Source: Thermovibrio sp.
GTDB taxonomy: Bacteria; Aquificota; Desulfurobacteriia; Desulfurobacteriales; Desulfurobacteriaceae
NCBI GenBank assembly: GCA_003978105.1
Contig: QOAO01000008.1
Location: 1-53,379 of the forward strand
Reading direction: 5' to 3'
DNA: 53,379 bases
Both the position numbers and the translations under genes were made by a program. How positions within the stretch are numbered: position 1 is the stretch's first letter; each line of letters starts with the position of its first letter. Below, piece after piece: positions 42,597-51,144 of the stretch. The notes below the pieces were generated by a model. The model saw only the letters and a list, made by a program, of their open reading frames with translations. It searched no databases and was not told the DNA's origin.

Positions 42597-43765
42597 GGAA
42601 AGTTGTAAAGATAGAAGGAATACCTCTTACGGAAGGCCACTCAGGCCTCTACTTAGATGTTGAAGATGGAATCGTCAAAAGGGGACTATACTTTGCTTTG
42701 GTTCCCGTTAGGGGATTTGAGACCCTCTTAATTGGAAGGAAGGCCTCTGTTGCTCCTGTTTTAACCAGTAGAATTTGCGGGCTCTGTCAAATAACCCACT
42801 CGATAGCATCTGCAAAGGCTATTGAATCTGCAGCAAGAATAGAGATACCTCCAGAGGCTGAAGTTTTAAGAGAAGTTTTAGGTTTGGCCGTTAGAATCTA
42901 CAACAATCTCCTCCATCAGATAATGGTATCTGAGGACCTATTCCTAAAGAAGGATGACAGATTTCCATTTATACACGAGGTTCAAAAGGTTAGGAAATTT
43001 GTAGCCCGTCTTCTTGAGTCTGCAGGCGGTGAAATTATCCACTCTCCAAACATAGTTGTAGGAGGAATTTCTGAACCCTTCGAGGATTTTATAAAGGAGA
43101 AATTTTTAAAGGAAGGAGAAGAAGTTTTAGGTTTACTTGAAAGTAACTACCTTACATTTAAGGAAGCTGTTGATGAACTCTGGAGGAGGGAATCCTTAGA
43201 AGAGACCCTCGGAAGTCACAATTTAGAGTTCTTCTCAACGGACCTTTACTACGGTAAAGAAGTTGATTTCAACAGATTTTCCTTTAAGATGCCTCAAGAA
43301 ATCTTTGAGGGTGAACTGAAAAGGAGGGTTTCTAATCTTTATCCTCTACTCAACGGGAGACCTGTTGAAACAGGTCCAAGAGCAAGGGCGGTTCTGTTCA
43401 AAGGTTATAAACCTAAAGGGGGAGTAAAGGAGCTCCACATTTTAAGGGGAGAGGAAAATGTGGAGGCTTTAAAGAGAATTCTTGAACTCCTTGAAAGTAA
43501 CAGTTTTTCTGGGGAGCTCTGGAACAGACAGTTCCCCGTTTCCGATGGAGAAACGTTAGGAGTAGGAGTTCACGAAGCTCCAAGGGGAACAAATATACAT
43601 GCTGTAAAAATTGATAAATCTGGAAAAATTATATATTATAAAATTGTAGTTCCAACGGAAATTAATTTTTGGGCAATCTCCGACTCACTCAAAGGTGTGG
43701 AGATTGGCAAAGTTGAATACGTTGTAAGAGCGTACGACCCATGCATAGTATGTGCATCCCATTAG
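42593..43765 (+). CDS. [NiFe] hydrogenase large subunit, FrhA-like (group 3)
   Basis: 390 aa, TTG start overlapping the hypF stop by 4 bp with CGGAGG upstream. The N-terminal NiFe ligand motif is RICGLCQITHSIASAKAIE (~60-78); the C-terminal one is DPCIVCASH, and the protein ends exactly at that His. So there is no C-terminal extension for a maturation protease to remove. Partners frhG- and frhB-like genes follow, pointing to the F420-reducing hydrogenase family. The electron acceptor in this bacterium is unknown. Confidence 0.88.
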   Translation: MRKVVKIEGIPLTEGHSGLYLDVEDGIVKRGLYFALVPVRGFETLLIGRKASVAPVLTSRICGLCQITHSIASAKAIESAARIEIPPEAEVLREVLGLAVRIYNNLLHQIMVSEDLFLKKDDRFPFIHEVQKVRKFVARLLESAGGEIIHSPNIVVGGISEPFEDFIKEKFLKEGEEVLGLLESNYLTFKEAVDELWRRESLEETLGSHNLEFFSTDLYYGKEVDFNRFSFKMPQEIFEGELKRRVSNLYPLLNGRPVETGPRARAVLFKGYKPKGGVKELHILRGEENVEALKRILELLESNSFSGELWNRQFPVSDGETLGVGVHEAPRGTNIHAVKIDKSGKIIYYKIVVPTEINFWAISDSLKGVEIGKVEYVVRAYDPCIVCASH

Positions 43766-43774
43766 GGGGATAAA

Positions 43775-44503
43775 TTGTTCTACAGCCTCTCAGAGGAAGG
43801 TGATTTTGAACTGAAAATAGGTTTTGTCCACCTTTCAAGCTGTTCCGGTTGTCAAGTTTCCTTTTTGGATATGTTTGAAGATGTAGTCGAGATACTTGAT
43901 ACTGTTAAGTTAGTTTACTCAAACATGCTTACTCGAAACAGAGAAATTCCTAAAATGGATGTTGCTTTTGTTGAAGGAGCTCTCTGTATTGAGGACCATC
44001 AACACTTGAACCTTCTAAAACAGCTTAAGGAAAAGGCCAGGGCTATCGTTACCGTTGGGGCGTGCTCTTCATTCGGGGGAATAAGACGACTCTCCTGTGG
44101 AAATCAGTTGCCCCAACCCCAGGAACAGAGCTTTATACCTCTAACAGAACTGGAGTTCTTAAGAAGTAAAATCAAATACGCTATTCCTGGTTGTCCTCCC
44201 AACCCTTCACTCCTCTACAGTTTTCTCCTTGCTCTTCTGGAATCAAACGAGGACTTTCTCTTACCCTTTGAGTACATGGCCAACTCTGTAAGGGTCAGTG
44301 GGCTGGACATCCTTTCAGAAGTTGTCAATAAGGGATTTTGTACAGGATGTGGAACCTGCTCTACAGCTTGTCCTACAAGGGCTATAACTTATGATGAAAC
44401 GTGCAACAAACCTACTCTCAACCTATCCCTTTGTGTTTTCTGTGGTTCTTGTTTAGCTGCTTGTCCTCAGACGTTTAAAACCTATCCGCAACCAACTTAT
44501 TAA
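43775..44503 (+). CDS. [NiFe] hydrogenase small subunit with ferredoxin domain, FrhG-like
   Basis: 242 aa. SSCSGCQVSFLDMFEDVVEIL (proximal cluster ligands, ~24-30), EGALCIEDHQH, VTVGACSSFGGI and IPGCPPNPSLLY follow the small-subunit pattern. Residues ~185-240 hold two [4Fe-4S] motifs (CTGCGTCSTACP and CVFCGSCLAACP). No Tat signal, so cytoplasmic. This is the FrhG architecture that passes electrons to FrhB. Confidence 0.9.
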   Translation: MFYSLSEEGDFELKIGFVHLSSCSGCQVSFLDMFEDVVEILDTVKLVYSNMLTRNREIPKMDVAFVEGALCIEDHQHLNLLKQLKEKARAIVTVGACSSFGGIRRLSCGNQLPQPQEQSFIPLTELEFLRSKIKYAIPGCPPNPSLLYSFLLALLESNEDFLLPFEYMANSVRVSGLDILSEVVNKGFCTGCGTCSTACPTRAITYDETCNKPTLNLSLCVFCGSCLAACPQTFKTYPQPTY

Positions 44504-44512
44504 GGGGAGCTA

Positions 44513-45403
44513 ATGTTATCCCTTGATGAAAAGTTTCTCATAGGAAAGTACAGAAAAGTCTTTGAGGTAACCTCTGAAAGAGGAAACCCGTTGGAGGAAT
44601 TTTTAAAGCTTATGTTTCTTGAAAACCTCATTGATGGTCTCTTAACATGTAGTGAGGATGGATTCAAACCGGAGCTCATCCTCTCAAAGGAAAATGTCAA
44701 AGTTCCAAAGAAGAATGCGTGTTTTGGGATTAATTCCTTCTTAAAGAAGTCTGTCCAAAAGTACAGTTTGTCAAAATTGGCAGTTCTTGCTCCTTCCTGC
44801 GTCTTTGACGGTATAAATAAAACTCAGTACTACGGCATAGGATGTAACTGGACGAGAACAGCTATTGCAATTAAAATTGGAATTCTCTGTCCTGGAAACT
44901 TAAAGAGTTCTTCTTTTGAAGCAGAGCTCTTAGATATATCTAAGAAAAGTGGCAAAGTTGAAAGAATTTTCTTTGAAGGAGACCATCTCTTCTACGAAGT
45001 AGAGGGAAAAGACGTTAAAGTTCCCATAGAAATCCACCACAGATACATGAATTCGGCCTGCCGATACTGTCTTAACTTATCGGCTAAGGGAAGTGACATT
45101 ACCTACATTCCCATTAAGGAAGAAAACAGAGCTCTTTTCATAGTCAGAAGTGAAAGGGGATGGAGCACAATAGGAAGACTTCAAATAAAGTATCCTGGAT
45201 TAATCCTTTTTAAAAAGGCAGAGGAAAAGTTAGTAGATGAAATTTTTGAGTTCCTCAGGAGAAAAATGTTACTAAACATAGGGGATATTATCGATAGAAT
45301 AGAGTTAGGGCTTCCGCTACCAAAGTGGAACGACCAGAAGCTTAGAAAATTTTACAAAATCTGGAATTCGGTTAACTTTGATTACGAGGAGGAGGTGTTC
45401 TGA
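44513..45403 (+). CDS. FrhB/FdhB-like flavoprotein subunit
   Basis: 296 aa. The C-terminal half has PIEIHHRYMNSACRYCLNLSAKGSDITYIPI, the FrhB/FdhB_C Cys region, and the N-terminal half has conserved Cys (APSCVFDG, GIGCNWTRTAIAIKIGILC). In archaea FrhB carries FAD and a [4Fe-4S] cluster and reduces coenzyme F420. The order large-small-FrhB here is a full set. Whether the bacterium has F420 or another acceptor (ferredoxin, NAD(P)) is not decided. Confidence 0.85.
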   Translation: MLSLDEKFLIGKYRKVFEVTSERGNPLEEFLKLMFLENLIDGLLTCSEDGFKPELILSKENVKVPKKNACFGINSFLKKSVQKYSLSKLAVLAPSCVFDGINKTQYYGIGCNWTRTAIAIKIGILCPGNLKSSSFEAELLDISKKSGKVERIFFEGDHLFYEVEGKDVKVPIEIHHRYMNSACRYCLNLSAKGSDITYIPIKEENRALFIVRSERGWSTIGRLQIKYPGLILFKKAEEKLVDEIFEFLRRKMLLNIGDIIDRIELGLPLPKWNDQKLRKFYKIWNSVNFDYEEEVF

Positions 45404-45690
45404 TGATTGGCCAACTGGAAATAGAGAAGGAAAGTTTAGAGAAAAAAGCTGAGTTTTTAAGAGTTTTAGGTCATCCAGAGAGATTGGCCATTGTTATTCT
45501 CACCATGGAAAAGGAGGTCTGTGTTAAGGACCTTGTAGACATTTTGAAAATTTCTCAACCAAAAGTATCACAACATGTTGGTTTAATGAAGGAATTAGGA
45601 ATTCTCTCTTTCAGAAAGGAGGGGACAAAAGTTTTGTATAGAACATCAAACGAAATTGCTAAGGAAATAATTTCTTTACTCTTTGATTAG
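45403..45690 (+). CDS. ArsR-family winged-helix regulator
   Basis: 95 aa, one-base overlap with the frhB-like stop (TGATG). FLRVLGHPERLAIVILTMEKEVCVKDLVDILKISQPKVSQHVGLMKELGIL is the ArsR fold with the recognition helix in SQPKVSQHVGLMKELG. The metal motif ELCVCDL is reduced to EVCVKDL with a single Cys, so thiol or redox sensing is more likely than classical metal binding. As last gene of the hypF-frh operon it probably controls that operon or the neighbouring one. Confidence 0.88.
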   Translation: MIGQLEIEKESLEKKAEFLRVLGHPERLAIVILTMEKEVCVKDLVDILKISQPKVSQHVGLMKELGILSFRKEGTKVLYRTSNEIAKEIISLLFD

Positions 45691-45746
45691 TTAAACTTTA
45701 ATAAGATTAAAGCAGAAATGTAGTCCAGAAAAGCAGGAGGAGAGTA

Positions 45747-46745
45747 ATGCTAACAGGAAGGTTCCCCCAGTTGAGACTAAGGAGATTGAGAAAAAATGAA
45801 AATATCAGGAGAATGGTAAGGGAAACCGTTTTAACTGTAGACGATTTCATATATCCCATTTTTGTTGTTGAAGGAGAGAATAAGAAGGAAGAGATATCCT
45901 CTATGCCTGGGCAGTTTAGGTACTCCATAGATAGATTGCCTGAAATAGGTGAGTTGGTTTTAAAATCTGGAATTCCTGCAGTTATTCTCTTTGGAATTCC
46001 TGAACACAAGGATGAACTGGGTTCAGACTCCTACTCAGAAGAGGGAATAATTCAGAGGGCAGTGAGGAAACTTAAAAAGGAGTGTCCGGAGCTCTACATA
46101 ATAACCGACGTCTGTTTCTGCGAGTACACCTCCCATGGTCACTGTGGATATTTGGCTTGTAGCGGTGAGGTTTGTGATGTTGATAACGATAAAACCTTGG
46201 AACTTCTAAAAAAACAGGTCGTATCCCATGCCGAGGCAGGGGCGGACATGGTGGCTCCCTCTGGAATGATGGACGGAATGATTAGAGCAATAAGGGAGGC
46301 CTTAGACTCCGCAGGATTCTCAGACGTTCCAATAATGTCCTATGCCGCAAAGTATGCCTCTGCCTACTACGGTCCTTTTAGGGATGCAGCAGAGTCTACG
46401 CCCGCATTTGGAGATAGAAGGACGTACCAAATGGACCCTGCCAACTTTAACGAAGCTCTGAGAGAAGTTGCCTTGGACATTCAAGAGGGAGCGGACATAG
46501 TAATGGTTAAGCCTGCTCTTGCATACATGGATGTAATAAGGGCGGTAAAGGAAACTTTCAAGTATCCAACAGCTGCGTACAACGTTAGTGGTGAATATTC
46601 AATGGTTAAAGCTGCTGCTATGAAAGGGTGGATTGATGAGAGGAGAGTTGTTTTAGAAACTCTTACATCAATGAAGAGAGCAGGAGCAGATTTAATTCTT
46701 ACTTACCATGCCCTTGACGCTGCTGAGTGGTTGAAGGAAAGTTGA
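45747..46745 (+). CDS. hemB: Delta-aminolevulinic acid dehydratase (porphobilinogen synthase)
   Basis: 332 aa. Zinc site cysteines are in [14 protein letters not shown] (~120-133), and the Schiff-base lysines in [18 protein letters not shown] and [15 protein letters not shown]. Forms porphobilinogen for haem, needed by the cytochromes in this window. Start ATG with AGGAGGAG, 56 bp after the regulator. Confidence 0.97.
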   Translation: MLTGRFPQLRLRRLRKNENIRRMVRETVLTVDDFIYPIFVVEGENKKEEISSMPGQFRYSIDRLPEIGELVLKSGIPAVILFGIPEHKDELGSDSYSEEGIIQRAVRKLKKECPELYIITDVCFCEYTSHGHCGYLACSGEVCDVDNDKTLELLKKQVVSHAEAGADMVAPSGMMDGMIRAIREALDSAGFSDVPIMSYAAKYASAYYGPFRDAAESTPAFGDRRTYQMDPANFNEALREVALDIQEGADIVMVKPALAYMDVIRAVKETFKYPTAAYNVSGEYSMVKAAAMKGWIDERRVVLETLTSMKRAGADLILTYHALDAAEWLKES

Positions 46746-46889
46746 TTAGGATTTGGGCTTAAGGTTTAACATAACAACAATTTATGAGGGGGATTCTTAC
46801 AGTAATTTTTCACTTCTTCCTTCTCAGTATGCACTTTAACTTTTGATATGGAAACGGGATTTTTAAATAAAGAAATCTTTATATTATCT

Positions 46890-46910
46890 CAATTATTGAT
46901 ATGTAAATTG
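46890..46910. promoter_or_regulatory. Imperfect palindrome upstream of the uptake hydrogenase promoter
   Basis: CAATTA (46890-46895) and TAAATTG (46904-46910) form an imperfect inverted repeat 30 bp above the -35, in a very AT-rich stretch. Possible operator or UP-like region; no regulator can be named. Confidence 0.25.
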
Positions 46911-46939
46911 AATTACAAAAATAGAAAATTATCATAGTA

Positions 46940-46968
46940 TTGACATCTTTAAATTCTTCACCTAAAAT
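46940..46968 (+). promoter_or_regulatory. Sigma-70 promoter of the uptake hydrogenase operon
   Basis: Perfect -35 TTGACA (46940-46945), 17-bp spacer, -10 TAAAAT (46963-46968), ~40 bp before the small-subunit ATG. An AT-rich tract above it resembles an UP element. Among the best promoter matches in the window. Confidence 0.8.
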
Positions 46969-47008
46969 TGGAAAAAGGGAAAATCAAATAAATTTTCAGG
47001 AGGGCGTC

Positions 47009-48088
47009 ATGAACAGAAGCCTCTTTATGGGGGGAATACCGGGGACGATATCCCGTAGAGGTTTCTTAAGGGCCTGTGCCATTGCTACTGCTGCAATGGG
47101 ACTTCCTATGGAAATGGTTCCAAAGGTTGCTGAGGCCGCATCTGACCCTAGGAGACCGAGCGTAGTTTGGCTTCATTTTCAGGAGTGTACAGGTTGTTCC
47201 GAGTCTTTGTTAAGGGCATCCCATCCAGACATTGCAACCCTTATTCTCGACCTAATCTCACTTGACTATCACGAGACCCTCTCTGCAGCTGCAGGTAAAC
47301 AGGCTGAGGAAAACTTAGAAAATGCCATAGAAAGAGGGAACTACGTACTTGTTGTTGAAGGTGGAATCCCCCTCAAGGATGGAGGAGTTTACTGTAAGAT
47401 TGGTGGAAAAACGGCAGTTGATATCCTAAAGAGAGCTGCGGAGAAAGCCGTTGCAATTATTGCGATAGGAACGTGTGGTGCTTACGGTGGAGTCCAAGCT
47501 GCAAAACCCAATCCAACAGGAGCTGTAGGCGTTTCGGATATCATTAAGGATAAACCGGTAATAAACGTTCCCGGCTGTCCTCCAAACCCTCATAATTTCC
47601 TATCAACAGTTCTATACTTCTTAACCTTCAAGAAACTTCCACCAACAGACAAGTTTGGAAGGCCTCTGTTTGCTTATGGAAGGAAGGTTCACGACCACTG
47701 TGAAAGGAGACCTCACTTTGACGAAGGAAGATACGCAGAGCAGTTTGGAGACCTTGGTCACAGGATGGGATTCTGTCTCTACAAGGTTGGATGTAAAGGA
47801 CCTGAAACCTACTCCAACTGTCCTGTAATTAGGTTTAACGATGTTGAGGTATGGCCCGTTTCTGTAGGTAACGGTTGTTACGGATGTACAGAACCAAACT
47901 TCTGGGACACAATGACTCCATTCCATAAGCGACTTCCCAACATTAAGGTTCCAGGTGGTAAGGGAATTCAAGCAAGTGCTACCGAAGTTGGAAAGGCTGC
48001 CCTCGGTGTTACCGCAGCAGCTTTGGCAATTCACGCCGGTGTAGGTATAGCTAAGAGACTAGCAACAGGTTCAAAATCTGAAGAATAA
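47009..48088 (+). CDS. hyaA: Membrane-bound [NiFe] hydrogenase small subunit (group 1), Tat-exported
   Basis: 359 aa from the ATG at 47009 after CAGGAGGG; the frame stays open upstream but only through the promoter. A Tat signal (SRRGFLRACAIATAAMGLP, ~15-33) is followed by the proximal cluster motif ECTGCSESLLRASHP, CGAYGGV, VPGCPPNPHNF and medial/distal cluster ligands (HDHCERRPHFDEGRYA, GFCLYKVGCKGPETYSNCP, NGCYGCTEPNFWD). The C-terminal hydrophobic helix (ALGVTAAALAIHAGVGIAK) anchors it in the membrane. Oxidises H2 in the periplasm with the large subunit. Confidence 0.96.
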   Translation: MNRSLFMGGIPGTISRRGFLRACAIATAAMGLPMEMVPKVAEAASDPRRPSVVWLHFQECTGCSESLLRASHPDIATLILDLISLDYHETLSAAAGKQAEENLENAIERGNYVLVVEGGIPLKDGGVYCKIGGKTAVDILKRAAEKAVAIIAIGTCGAYGGVQAAKPNPTGAVGVSDIIKDKPVINVPGCPPNPHNFLSTVLYFLTFKKLPPTDKFGRPLFAYGRKVHDHCERRPHFDEGRYAEQFGDLGHRMGFCLYKVGCKGPETYSNCPVIRFNDVEVWPVSVGNGCYGCTEPNFWDTMTPFHKRLPNIKVPGGKGIQASATEVGKAALGVTAAALAIHAGVGIAKRLATGSKSEE

Positions 48089-48110
48089 AACCCAAATGGG
48101 GAGGTAAAAA

Positions 48111-49859
48111 ATGGCTAACAGGGTTGTAGTTGACCCAATTACGAGGATAGAGGGCCACCTTAGAATAGAGGTAGTTCCTGAGAATGGTTATATAAAGAAT
48201 GCCTTCTCCTCTACTCAAATGTGGAGGGGAATTGAGGTAATACTCCAGGGTAGGGACCCAGACGACGCCTGGATGTTTACTCAGAGAATCTGTGGAGTTT
48301 GTACAACAGTTCACGCAATAGCCTCCGTTAGGTCTGTTGAGAATGCCCTTCAGTTAGAGGTTCCTTACAATGCCCAAATGGTTAGAAACCTGATTATTGC
48401 AGCTCATGCTCTTCACGACCACATAGTTCACTTCTACCACCTTTCTGCCCTTGACTGGGTTGATGTAGTTTCTGCCCTCAAGGCAGACCCACACAAGGCT
48501 GCTAAGATAGCTGAGAGTTACCAGAACTGGAAGTTAAATGGAGCTCCCATATTTAAGGCAATCCAGGAGAAGTTGAAAAAGTTTGTTGAAAGTGGACAGT
48601 TAGGACCGTTTGCAAACGGTTACTGGGGACACCCCGCAATGAAGCTACCTCCAGAGGTTAACCTCATTGCAGTAACCCACTACCTACAAGCTCTCGACTT
48701 CCAGAGAAAGGCAGACCAGGCAATTGCTATCTTAGGCGGAAAGAACCCACACATTCAGAACCTTGCAGTAGGTGGTGTTTCAACTGCAATCAATCCTGAC
48801 AATGAAGCAGCTCTCAACATGGAAAGGCTCTACTACATCAAGCAGCTCCTTGAAGAGGTAAGGGAATTCGTTCACAACTGCTACGTTCCGGATGTAATTG
48901 CCATTGCAGCATTCTACAAGGAGTGGCTTAAGTACGGTAGGGGAGTTGACAACTACTTGGCAGTTCCAGACCTACCTCAGGATACAAAGGGAGAAGTCTT
49001 TGATATCTACGGTGGAACTATCTTTGGTGGAGACCTTTCAACTGTTAAACCCATTAGGAGTTTCAACGACCCATACTTTAGGGACAACGTAGTTGAGAAC
49101 ATTACCCACTCCTGGTACAGGGGAGATTGGACCAGACATCCTTGGGATGAGGATACAGTTCCAAACTATACCGGTATGCCTGGTGGATACGTTGACCCAA
49201 GCGGAAAGTACTCCTGGACTAAGGCTCCAAGGTTCAAGAAAGGTGGAACGCATGTTCCAATGCAGGTAGGTCCACTTGCTCAAATTCTCGTTAGCTATGC
49301 TCTTGGACATAAACTTACTAGAAAGTACGTCGATAATGCTCTAGAGCAGCTTAAGAGTGTTCTCTCACTACTTGGAGAGAGTTCCGACGGAGTTGACATC
49401 AATGCACTCCAATCAACCCCAGGAAGACACCTTGCAAGAGCTCTCAGAGCTCAGGTTCTTTCAGACCTTGCACTAAAACAGTGGGAACAACTTGTTGACA
49501 ACATTGGCCGTGGAGACCTTGAGATATACAATCCGCCAAGCTATCCTGCCGGAGAAGTTAAAGGAGTTGGTTTCCACGAAGCTCCAAGGGGAACCTTATC
49601 CCACTGGGTAGTGATTGAGAACGGAAAAATCAAAAACTATCAGGCTGTTGTTCCATCAACCTGGAATTCCTCACCTATGGATGATAAGGGGCAGCATGGT
49701 CCCTATGAAGCTTCTCTCATTGGTAACCCGATTGCAGAGCCTGAAAAACCACTTGAAGTACTAAGGACGGTTCACTCCTTTGACCCTTGTATTGCCTGTG
49801 CCGTTCACATGGTTGACCCTGAAGATGGAAGTGAAATAACAAAAGTTGAGGTTCTCTAA
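48111..49859 (+). CDS. hyaB: Membrane-bound [NiFe] hydrogenase large subunit (group 1)
   Basis: 582 aa. VVVDPITRIEGHLRIEV start, N-terminal ligand motif RICGVCTTVHAIASVRSVE (~61-79), C-terminal motif DPCIACAVH followed by a 16-residue tail (MVDPEDGSEITKVEVL) to be cleaved by the HyaD-type protease encoded downstream. Holds the NiFe(CN)2CO centre. Co-folded with the Tat-bearing small subunit and exported together. Confidence 0.97.
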   Translation: MANRVVVDPITRIEGHLRIEVVPENGYIKNAFSSTQMWRGIEVILQGRDPDDAWMFTQRICGVCTTVHAIASVRSVENALQLEVPYNAQMVRNLIIAAHALHDHIVHFYHLSALDWVDVVSALKADPHKAAKIAESYQNWKLNGAPIFKAIQEKLKKFVESGQLGPFANGYWGHPAMKLPPEVNLIAVTHYLQALDFQRKADQAIAILGGKNPHIQNLAVGGVSTAINPDNEAALNMERLYYIKQLLEEVREFVHNCYVPDVIAIAAFYKEWLKYGRGVDNYLAVPDLPQDTKGEVFDIYGGTIFGGDLSTVKPIRSFNDPYFRDNVVENITHSWYRGDWTRHPWDEDTVPNYTGMPGGYVDPSGKYSWTKAPRFKKGGTHVPMQVGPLAQILVSYALGHKLTRKYVDNALEQLKSVLSLLGESSDGVDINALQSTPGRHLARALRAQVLSDLALKQWEQLVDNIGRGDLEIYNPPSYPAGEVKGVGFHEAPRGTLSHWVVIENGKIKNYQAVVPSTWNSSPMDDKGQHGPYEASLIGNPIAEPEKPLEVLRTVHSFDPCIACAVHMVDPEDGSEITKVEVL

Positions 49860-49877
49860 GGGAGGGTAGTCCCTCCC
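49860..49877 (+). terminator. Hairpin after the large-subunit gene (GGGAGGG-TAGT-CCCTCCC)
   Basis: A perfect 7-bp stem (49860-49866 with 49871-49877) immediately after the stop. Nearly identical to the hairpin after flagellin. No U-run, so it probably stabilises or tunes the message rather than ending it. Confidence 0.55.
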
Positions 49878-49902
49878 ACTCTAAGCCTATAAGGAGGGCA
49901 AG

Positions 49903-50550
49903 ATGGCTGCTTATGAAAAAAGGTACGTTTGGGGCATACTCCTAAGACTCTTCCACTGGACGTTTGCTCTTTCAATATTCACTTTGATAGTCACAGGGCT
50001 TTACATACATTGGCCTTGGACAAACACGTGGCTTGAGGGAAGTCACCAGTTCACAATGGCAATTATGAGGTGGATTCACTTCATAGCCGGAATGTTCTTT
50101 ACATGTGCAGTAACTGCAAGGTTGTATCTCTGGTTCTGCGGTAACAAGTACGAAAGAGTTTGGGATTTTCTCCCCATTAATGGAAGGAACGTTAAAAACC
50201 TCTTTTCCACTCTCCTTTACTATGCATACTTAACCAACCACCACGAGGAAAGGTTGGGACACAACGCCTTGGCTGGGACTGCTTACTTCTTTACAATTCT
50301 CCTCGCGATTGTTCAGTTTCTCTCTGGACTTTACCTCCTGTATCCTGAAGGAAGCATCTTTACATCAATAGGGGCATCTCTCTTTGGGACACAACAAGAG
50401 GCGAGGTTCATCCACTACATTCTTAACTGGTATTTTGCTTGGTTTGCAATGGTTCACATCTACATAGTCATATGGAACGACATAAAGCATCCTGAAGGTC
50501 TTATTTCCTCAATATTTGATGGTTTTAAATTTGCAAAGAAGGAACAGTAA
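49903..50550 (+). CDS. hyaC: Ni/Fe-hydrogenase b-type cytochrome subunit
   Basis: 215 aa with four membrane helices. RLFHWTFALSIFTLIVTGLYIHWP, MRWIHFIAGMFFTCAVTARLYLWF, AGTAYFFTILLAIVQFLSGLYLLYP and ILNWYFAWFAMVHIYIVIWNDIKHPEG carry the His residues expected for two b haems. Passes electrons from the periplasmic hydrogenase to menaquinone. Confidence 0.95.
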   Translation: MAAYEKRYVWGILLRLFHWTFALSIFTLIVTGLYIHWPWTNTWLEGSHQFTMAIMRWIHFIAGMFFTCAVTARLYLWFCGNKYERVWDFLPINGRNVKNLFSTLLYYAYLTNHHEERLGHNALAGTAYFFTILLAIVQFLSGLYLLYPEGSIFTSIGASLFGTQQEARFIHYILNWYFAWFAMVHIYIVIWNDIKHPEGLISSIFDGFKFAKKEQ

Positions 50551-50573
50551 TTTAGGTTTTAACTTTAAAGGTA

Positions 50574-50599
50574 GGGGGAGCTCCGGGCTCCCCCGTTTT
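50574..50599 (+). terminator. Rho-independent terminator/attenuator between structural and maturation genes
   Basis: GGGGGAGC (50574-50581) pairs with GCTCCCCC (50587-50594), followed by GTTTTAATTT. Strong hairpin plus T-rich tail. Transcription of the following maturation genes must come from read-through or another promoter. Confidence 0.75.
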
Positions 50600-50613
50600 A
50601 ATTTGGAGGTAAG

Positions 50614-51144
50614 ATGAAAATAGGAGTTATGGGGGTTGGTAACGTCCTTTTAAAGGACGAGGGTTTTGGAGTAAAGCTTCTCTATATTTTGAAATCAAAA
50701 TATGACTTTCCGGAGAATGTCGTTTTAATAGATGGAGGAACGGCCGGTATTTTTCTCTCTCCCGAAATAGATTACCTTGACAAACTCTTAATAGTTGATG
50801 TTGTAAAGGCAAAGGGTGAACCGGGAGATATTAGGATTTACAACAAGGAGGATTTCTTCATCGATAGACTTCCCCTAAAACTATCTCCCCACCAGCTTGG
50901 CCTTCAGGAGGTGTTGCTTTTAAACGAAATAAAGGGAACTTGCCCCGAAGAGGTTAAACTTATAGGGATTATCCCAAAGGCCGTTGAAACAGGAACGGAG
51001 CTATCCCCTGAGATTGAGGAGAAATTAACGGAGGTTGAAAATTTGGTCTTAGAAACATTAAAGGATTGGGGAGTTGAACCTAAATTGAAAAAAGTACCAG
51101 AAGACCCAAACATATGGTGGGAAAAGAAGGTAAGGGAGGCTTAA
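50614..51144 (+). CDS. hyaD: Hydrogenase maturation protease (HyaD/HybD-like)
   Basis: 176 aa. IGVMGVGNVLLKDEGFGVKLL (first Ni-sensing acidic residue, the Glu of DEGFG), VVLIDGGTAGIFLSPEI (second acidic residue, the Asp of IDGGTAG) and SPHQLGLQEVL (His) are the nickel-sensing positions. Cleaves the C-terminal tail of HyaB after nickel insertion. The last ~25 residues (KKVPEDPNIWWEKKV) are an extra tail. Confidence 0.93.
   Translation: MKIGVMGVGNVLLKDEGFGVKLLYILKSKYDFPENVVLIDGGTAGIFLSPEIDYLDKLLIVDVVKAKGEPGDIRIYNKEDFFIDRLPLKLSPHQLGLQEVLLLNEIKGTCPEEVKLIGIIPKAVETGTELSPEIEEKLTEVENLVLETLKDWGVEPKLKKVPEDPNIWWEKKVREA

Noticed and set aside
46940..47008. N-terminal extension of the hydrogenase small subunit
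   Set aside because: It overlaps a near-perfect promoter, and the Tat signal with a ribosome site begins at 47009.
47621..48034. 137-residue open frame opposite the hydrogenase small subunit
   Set aside because: Antisense shadow of a conserved gene; the composition is not protein-like.
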